From positions 307,530,031 through 307,594,030 of the forward strand of contig OX465600.1 of assembly GCA_950022295.1 (NCBI GenBank): a stretch of DNA of 64,000 nt, read 5' to 3'. Below the pieces are notes generated by a model that had not been told where the DNA came from, ran no database searches, and saw only the letters and a list, made by a program, of their open reading frames with translations. Within the stretch, counting starts at the first letter, position 1, and each line of letters opens with the position of its first letter. The position numbers were made by a program, and so were the translations under genes. Source of the stretch: Bromus sterilis (lineage: Eukaryota > Streptophyta > Magnoliopsida > Poales > Poaceae). This document shows positions 21,130 through 32,095 of this stretch, in pieces.

Positions 21130-21840
21130 ATTTTTTTGAGACAACCCTCTTAATAATATTGATACAAATATTATTTCCCTGATCAAGATCTATCGTGCAG
21201 CGCCTATGTGGTTACCAACAGAATGGCCAACTACCCTTACACTAACAGAGAAAATTGTATATATTAGCTCTAGCCTTCTGCCTGTGTATGCTTAGGTTTT
21301 TGTACTGCTTTGGGCCATCTTGCGGAAATTCACTTTGGAGGATGAGCTCTATCGAGGGTTTTATTTTGAAGAAAACAAAAATCGTATGAAAACGTTTCAA
21401 AATATTCTAAAAAAACTGTGGGAACCTATATGTATTCCGCACGAACGCTTGTAATTTCGTTCAAAATGTTATGATTTGAAGGTTGTACAAAAATGACAAA
21501 ATTTCAGCCCAATCACACAAAAAAGCAGCTTATTTAGAAAATCATATTTCTCTTTTTTCTGTATGTCGCGTGCGAATTGATAATGATTTCAAATTTGTAT
21601 AGATTTGTTTTATATGTGTGTATGTTTGATCACAAAAAAAACAAAATTTTCACCAACAATTTTTTTAATCTGAAAACAGGCTCGCTGGAGCCCATCAGCT
21701 GAAAATTTGCACTCGTCATCTCTAGGCCTTTTCTTCTTAATGAAATGAAATCAGCGCTGGCTGCTTTTCGTCATATTTTTTATGGTGGATTATATTGATC
21801 GTAGGGATATTTATATACCTGTCCGGTTCTCTTTATTCCG
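21130..21840. other. Intergenic, no recognised feature
   Basis: AT-rich sequence upstream of the intact protease gene beyond the region of homology with the other copy. No ORF or repeat that I can name. Confidence 0.4.
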
Positions 21841-21844
21841 TGTA

Positions 21845-22060
21845 TAAAAAGAAATTAAAGTTAAACTATATAAAGTTTGAGCACATAGGAACAATATATC
21901 AACATTCACAATACAATAAAAATTAATATCATTAGATGCATAATGAACTTAATTTTAATATTGTATAACTTTATTATTTTAGATGTTGATATTAGTTTGT
22001 ATAAAAAGGAGCAAATTTTAAGAAGATTAACTTTAAAGAAATCTCATATGTGAAGTAAAA
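21845..22060. mobile_element. AT-rich MITE copy (Stowaway-like), second copy
   Basis: Inverted relative to 18283-18446 and clearly homologous to it (AAAGTTAAACT..TATAAAGTTTGAGC at its left, ATGTTGATATTAGTTTGTATAAA at its right). Confidence 0.5.
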
Positions 22061-22084
22061 AAAGATCGAAGAAAGTATCATTCG

Positions 22085-22290
22085 CTAAAATATGGACAGA
22101 AAACTCTCGTGGATCCATATTCAAAACAATGTTATGTGAGTCCACCCATTGGATAGCTAACATATCAGCAGCTCTATTAGCCTCCCTAGGACAATGATTA
22201 ATAATAAAATGATCAAAATTATGAACAAAATAAAAGAGGTCCCCGCATCGCTCTCCAACAACTTTATAATTTCTAACTATTTCATGCTAT
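22085..22290 (-). pseudogene. RNase H (RVT_3) fragment
   Basis: The minus strand reads VVGERCGDLFYFVHNFDHFI followed by INHCPREANRAADMLAIQWV, the C-terminal half of a plant RNase H-like domain with the characteristic REANRAAD motif. No start or upstream domain is present. The SINE at 22291 inserted at its 5' edge. LINE remnant or fragment of a host gene; not decidable here. Confidence 0.65.
22275..22290. repeat. SINE target-site duplication, left
   Basis: AACTATTTCATGCTAT, identical to 22598-22613. Confidence 0.9.
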
Positions 22291-22597
22291 GCGAATCATC
22301 ATGTCGTTGAATTGGTTAGGTGGATGGTTGTATCCCCAGCCCATCAGAGTTCAAATCCCAGATTTGACAATGCTGCTCGCATTTTCCTGGATTTATTCCA
22401 GGGCTTCCGGTGATGCGCTTTCAGTGGAAGGAGACTTTCCCATCGAAGACGAGGTGGTGACTTCATTAATCTCAAGATGTTGTACCGGCTCAGTATTGCG
22501 AAGATGCTCATAAGGGTAGGGTGTGCGTGTGTGCGTCATAGGGGTGATTGTATACTCGTGTATGTGAGCGTCAGAGTTGTACTGTGTTCCTAAAAAA
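22291..22597 (+). mobile_element. tRNA-derived SINE
   Basis: A 307-base unit flanked by a perfect 16-bp duplication and ending in CCTAAAAAAA. The head has a polymerase III promoter: an A-box-like TTGGTTAGGTGG near 22313 and a B-box-like AGAGTTCAAATCCCAG near 22347. The tail has GGGTAGGGTGTGCGTGTGTG and GTATACTCGTGTATGTGAGC segments familiar from grass SINEs. Complete and apparently full length. Confidence 0.88.
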
Positions 22598-22613
22598 AAC
22601 TATTTCATGCTAT
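22598..22613. repeat. SINE target-site duplication, right
   Basis: AACTATTTCATGCTAT, immediately after the A-tail. Confidence 0.9.
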
Positions 22614-22624
22614 TATATTATCAC

Positions 22625-22990
22625 ATTTATCCACCATCTCCGCTCGGCGCTGGCGCCTAGCCGCACCAGCTCGACGTCGAACACCTCGGCGATCCACACC
22701 TCGTGCACCACCACCTGCACCCACCATGGCAGGTCCATCGCGGTGCCGACGTCGCCCTCCTGCAACGACGCGGCGTGCGCGGGGGACTCGCCGGTGAGGA
22801 GCTCCAGGAGGAGCACGTCGAGGGAGTAGACGCCGGCCTTGAGCATGGCTGGCACGCGTCCGTCAGCTCCGGCGCACAGTAGCCGTCGGCGCCCGCGCGG
22901 ACGGGCGACGACGCGTATATGGAGTGGAGGCAGAAGTCGGAGAGCGTGGCGGTGTCGTGGTCCAAAGTGTCAAGCATGAAGAGCAACAAG
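22625..22990 (-). pseudogene. Partial duplicate of the LRR receptor-like kinase 3' exon
   Basis: The minus strand matches residues about 503-612 of the kinase encoded at 24132-28784: DHDTATLSDFCLHSIY, then VYSLDVLLLELLTGESPAHA and EVFDVELVRLGASAE. A frameshift near 22850 separates the two halves, and the copy lacks both the N-lobe and the end of the kinase domain. It lies 1.1 kb downstream of the parent gene in the same orientation, so a local duplication is likely. Confidence 0.85.
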
Positions 22991-23656
22991 ATGCAAACAA
23001 AGATGATAAACACCATAGTAGATGATAGGCAACATAGCCCCAACAATCTGACGAACTATTACATGATCAATCTCATCCAATCCCTATCATCTCCTTTGCC
23101 TACAACAGGAAATTACTCACACATGGATGGATGAAACATGGAGGGATGATGGATTGGCGATGGTGATGACGATGTCGATGATCTTCCCTCACCGGAGGCC
23201 CAATCAGCCTCCAGATTAGCTCTCCCCGAGGAAGAACAGAGGTGGCGGAGGCTCAGCGACGGAAACTGGGATGTCGACTTCTTTTTCAGGGTTTCCTCGT
23301 CGCGACTAAAAATAAGAGCCACTGTGTGGGGGGCTCGGGGGAGGTCCCACAGGACCAGACGCCCTGGTGGCGTGGCCATGGGGTGGCCGCGCCACCTGGC
23401 CGCCTGGGCCAGGGGTGGCACCGTGATAGTCCATCTTCTGGCTGCTGGAGTCTTCTGGAGCGAAAGAATTTTGGGATTTTTTTGAGAATTTTTCGAGATA
23501 CTTCAATTTTCACATTTCCTGCAAAAAAAATCAAATATCTAGGTAGCTCTGCTAAAAAGAGTGTCAGTCCGTGTTAGTTCCATTCAAATCATGCAAGAAT
23601 GAGTCCAAAACAATAGAAAAAGTGTTTGGAAAAGTTGATACGTTTGAAACGTATTA
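22991..23656 (-). mobile_element. Athila-type gypsy LTR fragment
   Basis: The right end GATACGTTTGAAACGTATTA, the CACCTGGCCGCCTGGGCC-type GC-rich segment and the block TTTTTCGAGATACTTCAATT resemble the LTR of the elements at 33094 and 45089. On those the minus strand begins TGATACG. The left boundary is approximate and no internal region follows. Confidence 0.6.
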
Positions 23657-24131
23657 GCATATAGGAGGGATGGTGCGCACACAATGGGAGATTGGCGGGA
23701 ACTGATGTTCTTAGAAGGTGGCCGACATTGGTTGAGACACGGCAAGTTTTTCTCGGTAATCCGATAGACTCTTTTACTTTATATATAGGTATGATGTTGT
23801 TGGTGGCTGTCTTTTAACTAGCCTGGTTGTGGAGTTTGTTCTACGTAACAAGTGGTAATTGTCTTGTGTTTACAATTCTCTCTTCTATAAAGCTATGGTT
23901 CGCAATTTACATACTCTGGAAAAATAGCAATCAATTCACAAGAGGAAGCAACAGAAAATCAAAGAAAACATCTACTACTTTACTGGAAGAATAAGTGAAA
24001 CCTGCCTGAGATGAGATGAAGAGAGAGAGGGAGGGATAGAGAAAAAAAAATACATCGTCCGGCTAAACAGTTAATCAATGGCCAGAAGAAGGAAAAACGC
24101 CACCAAACCATGAGCTTATGCAATGCCGAGG
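23657..24131. other. Downstream region of the kinase gene
   Basis: No ORF. About the last 200 bases before 24131 (minus-strand 3' side of the kinase stop) presumably hold the 3' UTR; a poly(A) site cannot be fixed by eye. Confidence 0.35.
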
Positions 24132-27100
24132 TCATGGCGTCGGCGCGGCCGGTGACCGCTCCTCCTCGGAGGTGGTCCCGCGGGCGCTCTCCTCCGTGGT
24201 GGTCTGCCCGTGTCCGCCGCCGATCTCCTCGATCATCCTGACCACGTCCGGCGCGTCGGGCCTTGCGTCGGGCACGGTGGCGACACACGCCATGGCGACC
24301 TGCAGCAGCGCCACCATATCCTCCTCGGCGCTGGCGCCGAGGCGAACCAGCTCGACGTCGAACACCTCGGCGGTCCACTCCTCGCGCACCACCGACTGCA
24401 CCCACCGCGGCAGGTCCAGCGCACCGGCGTCGCCCTCCTGCAGCGACGCGGCATGCGCGGGGGACTTGCCGGTGAGGAGCTCCAGCAGGAGCACGCCGAG
24501 GGAGTATACGTCGGCCTTGAGCGTGGGCCGGCGAGCGTCCGTCACCTCCGGGGCGCGGTAGCCGCCGCCGGCGCCCGCGCGGACGGGCGAGGGCGCGTAG
24601 ATGGGGTGGAGGCAGAAGTCGGAGAGCGCGGCGGCGTCGTGATCCGGGCGGAGCAGGACGTTGGAGGACTTGACATTGCCGTGGGCGAGGTTGTGCGCCG
24701 TGTGCAGGTGTGCGAGCCCGCGGGACGCCGACAGCGCCGACCGCATCCGCGCGTCCCAGTCCATCGGCGTGCGCCCCGACCCCCGGCTTCCTGCATGCGA
24801 ATCTCATTCCGGTCAGAAAATCGTTGACGACTAACTGATTAATACCAATACTAAATTAATATAAATTTTATACTAGATGAGCGACATTTATCATGGATCG
24901 AAGGGAGCAGTAAACTTGAACTGTTATGACATGATCTTGATGCTACTACTAAAAAAATGCAAGAACCATCAGGTCCGGCATGCCTTAAAATACATAGGCG
25001 CTGTTTGGATACTCTAACTCGGTTAGAGGTTAGAGTTAGATTTAAACTCTAGACTAACCTTAAACTAACTCTAACCAAAAATGTGTTTGGATGGTGGGGT
25101 TAGATTGGCAATAAATATAACTTTTCTAATCATTGGACTACTTTATTCAGAATTTGATTGGTGAAGGTAGAGGGAAACTTCACTTTTTTGGGCCCACTAA
25201 CTCTAACCCAAATAAGCACCTCTTGGGTGGGTTAGATTTTTTGGATGGGTTAGATGCATCTAACCAATTCTAACCCTACTGTTTGGATGTTTTGGGGTTA
25301 GTTTGATACAATCTAACCAACTCTAAAGCTTAGCGTAGTCTGCTGCTGCTAATCTAAAGACACCCACAATGATGCAATACTCGGACTAAACAAATCGAAA
25401 TCAATCATGTTGATGTTTTTTTAACAGGTCAATCATGCTGGTTCACAATTGAAAAACACAGCAGCCGTGGTAGGTTAAGTAGGACCGAAACTAAGATACT
25501 ACTAATTCTCGTTTTGAGAATATACTAATAATACAAACTACGTAAAACAGAGCAGATAGTATATGTGTATGGGCACTGATCCGGTGGACATTCTAGAGAC
25601 TTGTACTAGGCGACAGACCATCAAATGCGGCGGACACGGAACAGTAGGTCACAGACAGCGCTGCTGCTAAATTGCTAATCATTCATAGTCGCAGAAAATG
25701 GACCAGCTCCATCATTTAAAAAGAAGAATCGATAAACTAGCATCAAAATACAGTATATATATATGTACTGTATTTTGGTCGGATCATGGCGGCCGGCCCC
25801 TCCTCGCTCACCACGGCAACGCACACCATACTGTTGTGTAGTACGTAGTATATTCTACTTGGAGGCAGCCTCCCACTAAAACCCCACGCACGCACGCACA
25901 ATCTCGTAGATATTCTTGCCGAATACAGTATAGCAAGTACAATGTGATATGCGTACTAGGACGCAGATGCCGCTAGGGGATTCATTGGCACTGCCATGGT
26001 GGCCAGGGTTTGAGCACATGGCCACCAGCAGGGTTTTACACCCAGCCCAGCCTGTACATGCGCACCTCTTTACGCCCCCACCCACACACATTTCACTTCC
26101 CAAATGGGCTGAAATCACTGTTTTGACCTTTGCAGCAAAGTTTAGCACAAATTGACCCCAACCCCAGTTACAAAATTGTTTCGGATCTGACCCTTTTATG
26201 CAACGCCAACCATTATGGCGTTTGCGTTACAAAGGAAATGACAGAGACCTTGGCGTTTGCCCCTGGCCCACCTCTTGGTCATCCCTCGCGCTCGCTCGTT
26301 GACCCGTCGACATGACAAAAGGGATACGCCAAGGACCTTGGCGTATCCCCAACGAAACGGATACGCCAAGGTCCTTGGCGTATCCCCTTTGCTACGTCGG
26401 CGGATCAACGAGCGAGCGTGGGGGATGACCAAGAGGTGGGCCAGGGGCAAACGCCAAGGTCTCTGGCGTTTCCTTTGTAACGCAAACGCAATAATGGTTA
26501 GCGTTTCACAAAATGGTTGGATCTAAAATAAATTTGCAACCAAAGTTAAACTTTTCTGCAAAGGTCAAAACAGTGATTTTGGCCCCCCAAATGTGGCCAA
26601 GAGGACTCAGCATCTCCTCAACCTCAACATCCTACCGGTATCAAATGCACTACAGTAACAGTAGTACTTTATATACTACACTATGATAACGACAGATGTG
26701 GCGCCAAGAGTCCAGCAACGCCTCCACACGATCCTTTCACACACACACACGCCTACTGCTCGACTAGTTTACTAGTGCTTGCTACTTGGTTGTTCCGTGT
26801 CCAGTGTGCCCACGCAACAAACTAAACTGCGTTCCCGTTTCTGGATCGTAGCGGCATCCCTCCTCTCCTCCATTGGAATGTAAAGAAAGATCCACGACGC
26901 TCGCCAGGACCATTTCTGGATCGTCGCCGCTTTACAGCCGGAAACCTCGCACTCGCAGCACACACACACCATCATCAGTCTGTCTCCCTCGCCTCCAAGT
27001 GTTCCCTACCCACATCATCCCTCTCTCTTGCTTTCGTTGATCTCGTGCACATGCCAGGATTTCACAATGGTTCATGGCCATCGGAGAAAAGCCATGACGA

Positions 27101-28784
27101 AAGAGCAAAAAAGATCAAGAAAACCATGATGCAAACAGGGAAAGGGCGTGTGAGCATGGGGGGTAAAGCGCGCCAGAACCGTCCGTCGCCGGCCACACCA
27201 CATGCCGCCGTCGCGTCCAACTATTCCGGCATCTTCGGCGACCGGGAGAAGAAATGAAATGAAATGAAATCTCGGCGTAAATTGCCGCGCACCAACCACT
27301 TCCTATCTCCATCTACTAGCTCATCAATCAATGCCGGACGACCATTCCCGCGGAATCCAAGCCTCACTGTGCCGCCGTAATGCCCATGGCCAGACGGCGG
27401 CGATGATAATAATGACTGACTGACCGTGGAGCATGGCGGAGAGGCTTCCGTTGGGGAGGTAGTCGTAGACGAGCAGCTTCTCGTCTTTCGAGAAGTAGTA
27501 GGCGCGCACGGGGAGCAAGTTCCGGTGATCCACGCCGCCGAGGACCTCCATGTGCGCGTCGAACTCCCGGCGAGCCACCGCCACGTCCTTGAGCCGCTTC
27601 ACCACCACCGTCGTCCCCTCCTCCAGCACCGCCTTGTACGACGTCCCCGCGCTCCCCTTCCCCAGCACCTCCGCCGACGCCCGCAGCAGGTCCTCCAGGT
27701 CGAAGCTGTACCCGGAGCTCCCTTTCCCCACGAACACCAGCCGGCTCGCCTCGCCGCCGCCGCCCCCCGTCGCCGCACCCGCCGCCGCCGCCATGGACCC
27801 CGAGGTCCCCGTGTCGTCCTTCGGCGTCGACGACGTGCCTGTGCCGGCGCCGGACGCTGCTGCTGGAATGCCTCTCGCTTCCGTGCCCTTTGGCCCCTCC
27901 GTGCGCGCGGCGCCTCCCCGGGCCTTCTTGCAGCAGAACACGACGGCGGCCAGCAGGAGCAGCGCGGCCACCACGGCGCCCACGACGATGCCGGCGATCG
28001 CCGCGCCGGAGAGCTTCTTCTTATTCGTACCGGGCACGTCATCGCCAGGGCTCATCCCGGGCGCCGGCGACGGGGACGGGAAGAAGGGGCTGCAGGGGGG
28101 CAGCGGCGACCCGCACAGCTGCAGGTTCCCGGCGAAGGAGTCGGCGGGGAAGCGCGCGAGGGCCTGGGGAATGGACCCGTTGAGCCGGTTGTCGGAGACG
28201 TTGAAGGCCCTGAGCCCCGGGATGTTGAGGCTGGGGATCTTGCCGGAGAGCCGGTTGCCGTCGAGCCTGAGCACGCGGAGGCCGGCGAGGCCGCTGAGCG
28301 CGAAGGGGATGGGGCCGGACAACTCGTTGCGGGAGAGCACGAGCCGCTCGAGCTTGGCGAGCCCGGAGACCCCCGGCGGGACGGAGCCGGAGATGGCGTT
28401 GCCCTGGAGGAAGAGGGAGCGGAGGTCGGAGAGGGCGAGCAGGTCGTCGGGGATGGACCCCGAGACGCGGTTGGAGCGGAGGGAGAGCACCTGGAGGTTG
28501 GTGAGTTTGCCGAGGGTGGACGGCGGGATGGGCCCCACGAGGCCGACGCCGGGGAGGCGGAGCTTGACGACGGTGGAGTTGGCGGCGTCGCAGGTGACCC
28601 CGACCCAGTCGCAGGAGGGAGTGGTGGCGCTCCACCCGAGCTTGCGCTCGTGTGGCGTCGCCGCCAGGAACGCCAGCAGCGCCGCTTGCTCTCCCGCGGG
28701 CGGGTCCGCGAGGGCCTGGCCGGCAAGTGAAGCTACCACGGCCGCCGCCAGCAGCAGCAGCAGCGCCGCCGCCGCGGGCGCCAT
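24132..28784 (-). CDS. LRR receptor-like kinase, subfamily III type, probable pseudokinase (two exons)
   Basis: Exon 1 is 28784-27425 and exon 2 is 24790-24132. The donor is CACG/GTCAGT and the acceptor GCATGCAG/G; together they give an in-frame 672-residue protein, close to the roughly 650 usual for the family. Residues 1-26 are a signal peptide, about 31-65 the LRR N-cap (SCDWVGVTC), about 70-215 five to six leucine-rich repeats, and about 262-284 a membrane helix followed by basic residues. The kinase domain starts near 360 (FDLEDLLRASAEVLGKGSAG; Lys396 in VVVKRL). The catalytic loop is HGNVKSSN (490-497) instead of HRD, and DFG is DFC (511-513). Both changes are usual in this plant group of inactive receptor kinases, so signalling is probably by scaffolding. 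Such kinases sense or transmit extracellular signals at the plasma membrane; the ligand is unknown. A CT-rich 5' UTR precedes the ATG. Confidence 0.92.
25008..25335. mobile_element. Possible MITE with CTAACTC repeats
   Basis: It starts with GGCGCTGTTTGGATA, a word like the ends of PIF/Harbinger-type MITEs. TGTTTGGAT also recurs near 25083 and 25281, between dense GGTTAGAG / CTAACCC words in both orientations. A matching right end was not found, so the assignment is weak. Confidence 0.35.
26106..26583. mobile_element. Foldback (Mutator-like) inverted-repeat element in the kinase intron
   Basis: The two halves are long inverted repeats. The outer arms share AAATCACTGTTTTGACCTTT. Inner arms carry GGCGTTTGCCCCTGGCCCAC and GATACGCCAAG..CTTGGCGTATCC, itself palindromic, around a centre near 26350. 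Flanks TTCCCAAAT (26097-26105) and CCCCCAAAT (26584-26592) agree at 7 of 9 positions. No ORF is credible. As part of a pre-mRNA it would form an extended hairpin. Confidence 0.6.
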
Positions 28785-29500
28785 TGCGGCGGGCAGGACG
28801 GACGGACGGGGGCGTGGCTACGAGCGAGGCGGCATTGTTGCGGAGGCGGAGCTGGAGCTGGAGGAGAAAGGGGATTTGTGGAGGAGATCTGACGGGAGGA
28901 GGAGGAAGAGAGTGAGAGCGGCGTGGGTATGGTGGTTCTGGACGGACTGGAAGGGTTGGTTGGGTCTCGTTTTTTTTTCCTTGCCTATTATTATTGGAAG
29001 GGAATTAATGTGGAATGTTTAGCTAGGTATACCACCTGCAACCGGGAAGAAGAAGAAGAAGAAGACGGGGAGGAGAATCTTCGAGTATCTTGGAGGGGCG
29101 GTAAAGCGATAAAATTCTGCCCGCGCTGTTTCAAACCGAAGTCGACCTGAGCGAACTGACCACACGAGCACGCCGTCGCCGGTCGCCGTCACCGGCCCGG
29201 ACGGCCGGATCGAACGACCGATCAACTCCGCATTATATATTTGAACACACTGTCTAAATCGTACTGTTGGTTATTTTTCTTTTCATTTTCATCGGCCATA
29301 ATTGCGTTGTGCACCCGATATCAATGCTTTCAACGTGATAAACTTTAATACGATACTATCGATCATCAGCGTACACACACCTATCATTGAACCCATGTCA
29401 TTACTGGTGAATGTCTATTCGTTAATCTCGTCGAGTTAAACGTGTCGTCTGCGCTTCCGGAGTTACGGCCTAAATAATCTCCCAACGCCCACTCATTTTT
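28785..29500 (-). promoter_or_regulatory. Kinase 5' UTR and promoter region
   Basis: Immediately upstream of the ATG the minus strand is CT-rich (28850-28920), as in many plant leaders. A GAA/CTT microsatellite lies at 29046-29066. A possible TATA box, ATATATAATG on the minus strand at 29231-29240, is about 450 bases before the ATG; no nearer one is convincing. Confidence 0.4.
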
Positions 29501-29509
29501 AAATTGTAT

Positions 29510-30835
29510 ATTTTCTTGTGAATGCATTAACATTCTTCCTAAAACACATATAGTACATTTTAAATTATATAAACTTTTTCTAAAAGAGCATGAATATTTT
29601 AAAGCATGTAAACACTTTATTTGAATGACATGATATTTGTTTTAAGAGGGTAAGCAATTTTTAAATTAGATGAAAGTTAGTTTAATACATGAACACTTAT
29701 CTTAAGACTACCCAAACATTTTAAAGTGTATGAATAGTTTTTAAAATTAGATCTTTTAAAATGAACAAAAAAAAGTGATCAGGTTACATGTACGTGCGTG
29801 CGTCTTTTTTTCTTGATAGTATTTTTTATCATTTTTAGTTATATTCTCTTTATTTTTAATTAAATGAAAAAATGCACATCATTGTAATGAGAAATATATT
29901 CTTACGTTTGCATGTGATTTACCTTTCCACATTCATATATTTTTATAAAATCTTGCCCGTGATTTATGTTGACCCGTGATTTACCTTCACACGTTAAGGG
30001 GTTTCGTGAGAGATTTTTGAAAGAGGATCCAGTAATTTTGGTGATAATTAATATTATTTATTATTGTCTATCAAAGACACACAAAGGTAGATGAACGAAA
30101 CATACGATAAATGAAGGAACATTGCATTTTTTTAGTAGTAGAGATATGTTTCTTATAAATACTTCAAAAAAAATTCTAAATCATAAATACATTTTAAATT
30201 ATATGATTTTTTAAAGAGCATGAGTACTTTTAAGAATGTGAACACTTTTATTGAATAACATGAATTTTGTTTTGGCAGGATGATCGTTTTTTAAATTAGA
30301 TGAACATATATTCAATACATGAACATTTTTTTCAAAACTACGCAAACATTTTAAAGTGGGTTAATAAATTTTAAATTTATTTTTCAAAAGGCACAAAAAA
30401 ATCGAAGTGATCTTAGTACATGTACGCGCGCGCATCCATTTCTACCCGACGTTGAAATTTTACTATGTATTCTTAGCCAAAGTTGAGAACCGGGTAAGAA
30501 GAGAGGATCTTTAAATTATAATGTATGATTATTTAAAGAGCATTAATATTTTTAAGCATGTGAACACTATTTTTAATGACATGAATTTTATTTTGAGAGG
30601 GTGTTCATTTTTTAAATTATACGAATATTAGTTTAATACATGACCATTTTTCTTAAAACTAGGCAAACATTTTAAAGTAAATTAATATATTTTAATATTA
30701 GTTTTATAAAGGCACAAATAAAATAAAAGTGATCTGATTACATGTACGCACGCGCATCCATTTTTAGCCAACGTTGGAATTTTACCATATATTTTTACCC
30801 AGCGTTGAGAACCGGGTAAGGAGAGAGGATCTGGG
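29510..30835. repeat. Diverged tandem repeat, period about 317 bp
   Basis: Three copies of an AT-rich unit (AAAGAGCATGARTA..., AATGACATGAAT, TTAATACATGAACA, CAAACATTTTAAAGT, GTGATCNNRTTACATGTACG) start near 29580, 30210 and 30530. The last two are about 318 bases apart; the first is about twice that from the second, with unrelated sequence between. The GTTGAGAACCGGGTAAG block also recurs at about 30483 and 30803. Origin unknown. Confidence 0.7.
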
Positions 30836-31440
30836 CGTTGAAATGTGATTAATGTGCCGAGGTACTAAAACCCAGTTAGAAGATGTAAGACCCAGGCTAG
30901 ATTGAAAGCTGTGAACTGTTGTTATTAGGTAGAGATGCAGAGAAACCAGTTTAAGTACAGTTGTTATGGGCTTAAACAGTTTGGTGTATTATAGGCTACA
31001 AACTATGGGCCAAACAGGTTCACTTTGGTTCCTCGCCTCTGATTCGCAGCGAGCAAGCAAGAAACGATGTAGAAAAGCCATCTACCTCCCGAGTTCTATT
31101 CCCGGTGCAGCACCACCGATAGAACACTTCACCTCGGCTCCTGTAGGCTCGTCGTGTCCGACGCGGTCGAGCTCATATTCCTCATCATCTATGTTAACCA
31201 CGCGTTCGAAGATGGCATTGGGTACCACACGGAGGCGGTGGTCGACCAGAACCGGTAAGCGCCCCATGCCTTTCCACTTATCCATTTCCAAAACTATAGG
31301 GATTCTAATTTTTTGTCTCCTGGTGTGACCTTCTTTCCACAACTCGTTTTGATGCACGAATATTGAAGCATGGACAGAAGCTTCTTTATTAACAAGGTGT
31401 AAAAATATGCAAAGACAATTAAAAAAAAACCTAATAAGGA
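30836..31440. other. Intergenic, no gene
   Basis: ORFs at 30966-31328 (+) and 31082-31492 (-) overlap on opposite strands and show no motif; neither is accepted as a gene. Confidence 0.35.
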
Positions 31441-32095
31441 CCGAACATTCCATCTGAGAGGTGGCAATTTCGAACGATTTAGGTGGCAACATTAGTTCAT
31501 GTTGATGGCAATTTTCAGCTGATAGATAGCAATTTCTGCTAGTTCATGACAACTTTGCAAAAATATGGCAACTTTAGCTCATTCATCTATGTATAACTAA
31601 AATTTCCATCCAACTACGTTCGCTCCAACATCATTTGTGCCACACTTTCGGCACATATCTTTTTCCTTAAAAAATCCATGACAATTTTTACATAATTTTT
31701 TTCCATATGCCCTTTTTTGAATTAAAAACATATTGTTGTTTGCATCTTTTCTACAAAATGCCATGTGTCTACAACAAATAATTTTTCACACAACATGATT
31801 TTTTTTAACTCAAAAATGACAAATTTTAACCGTTTACATCATGATAATACTATTTGTGTGCAGCATGGAAAATTAATATTAAATCATGGCAATTTTTTCA
31901 AATAGAGCATTCCAAAACAATTTTATATAGCATGGCAATTTCATGCTTTTTCACAATGGCAAAATTAGTTTACAAACCATGGAAAATTTATTTTGGAACC
32001 ATGACAAATTTAATTTATAGATCTTGGCAATGTTATCCTTTTAACAACGACATATTTAGTTTACAAACGAGGGTAATTTTAGCTTTTGACGCATG
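31441..32095. repeat. ATGGCAA-motif degenerate repeat region
   Basis: The word (C)ATGGCAAT/ATGACAA recurs irregularly about 15 times (for example near 31504, 31568, 31888, 31932, 31957 and 32025) separated by AT-rich spacers of 20-60 bases. It looks like repeat filler of a transposon; class not determined. Confidence 0.45.

Larger units (their letters stand above)
24791..27424 (-). other. Kinase gene intron, enlarged by transposons
   Basis: The intron is 2634 bases, phase 1, between the N-lobe and the rest of the kinase domain. It contains a CTAACTC-rich segment (25008-25335), a foldback element (26106-26583), a CA run near 26738 and four GAAAT-type repeats near 27253. No coding sequence was seen in it. 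Confidence 0.8.

Noticed and set aside
27426..29022. Frames of 434 and 490 residues on the + strand
   Set aside because: Antisense to exon 1 of the kinase gene, low-complexity composition, no conserved motif.
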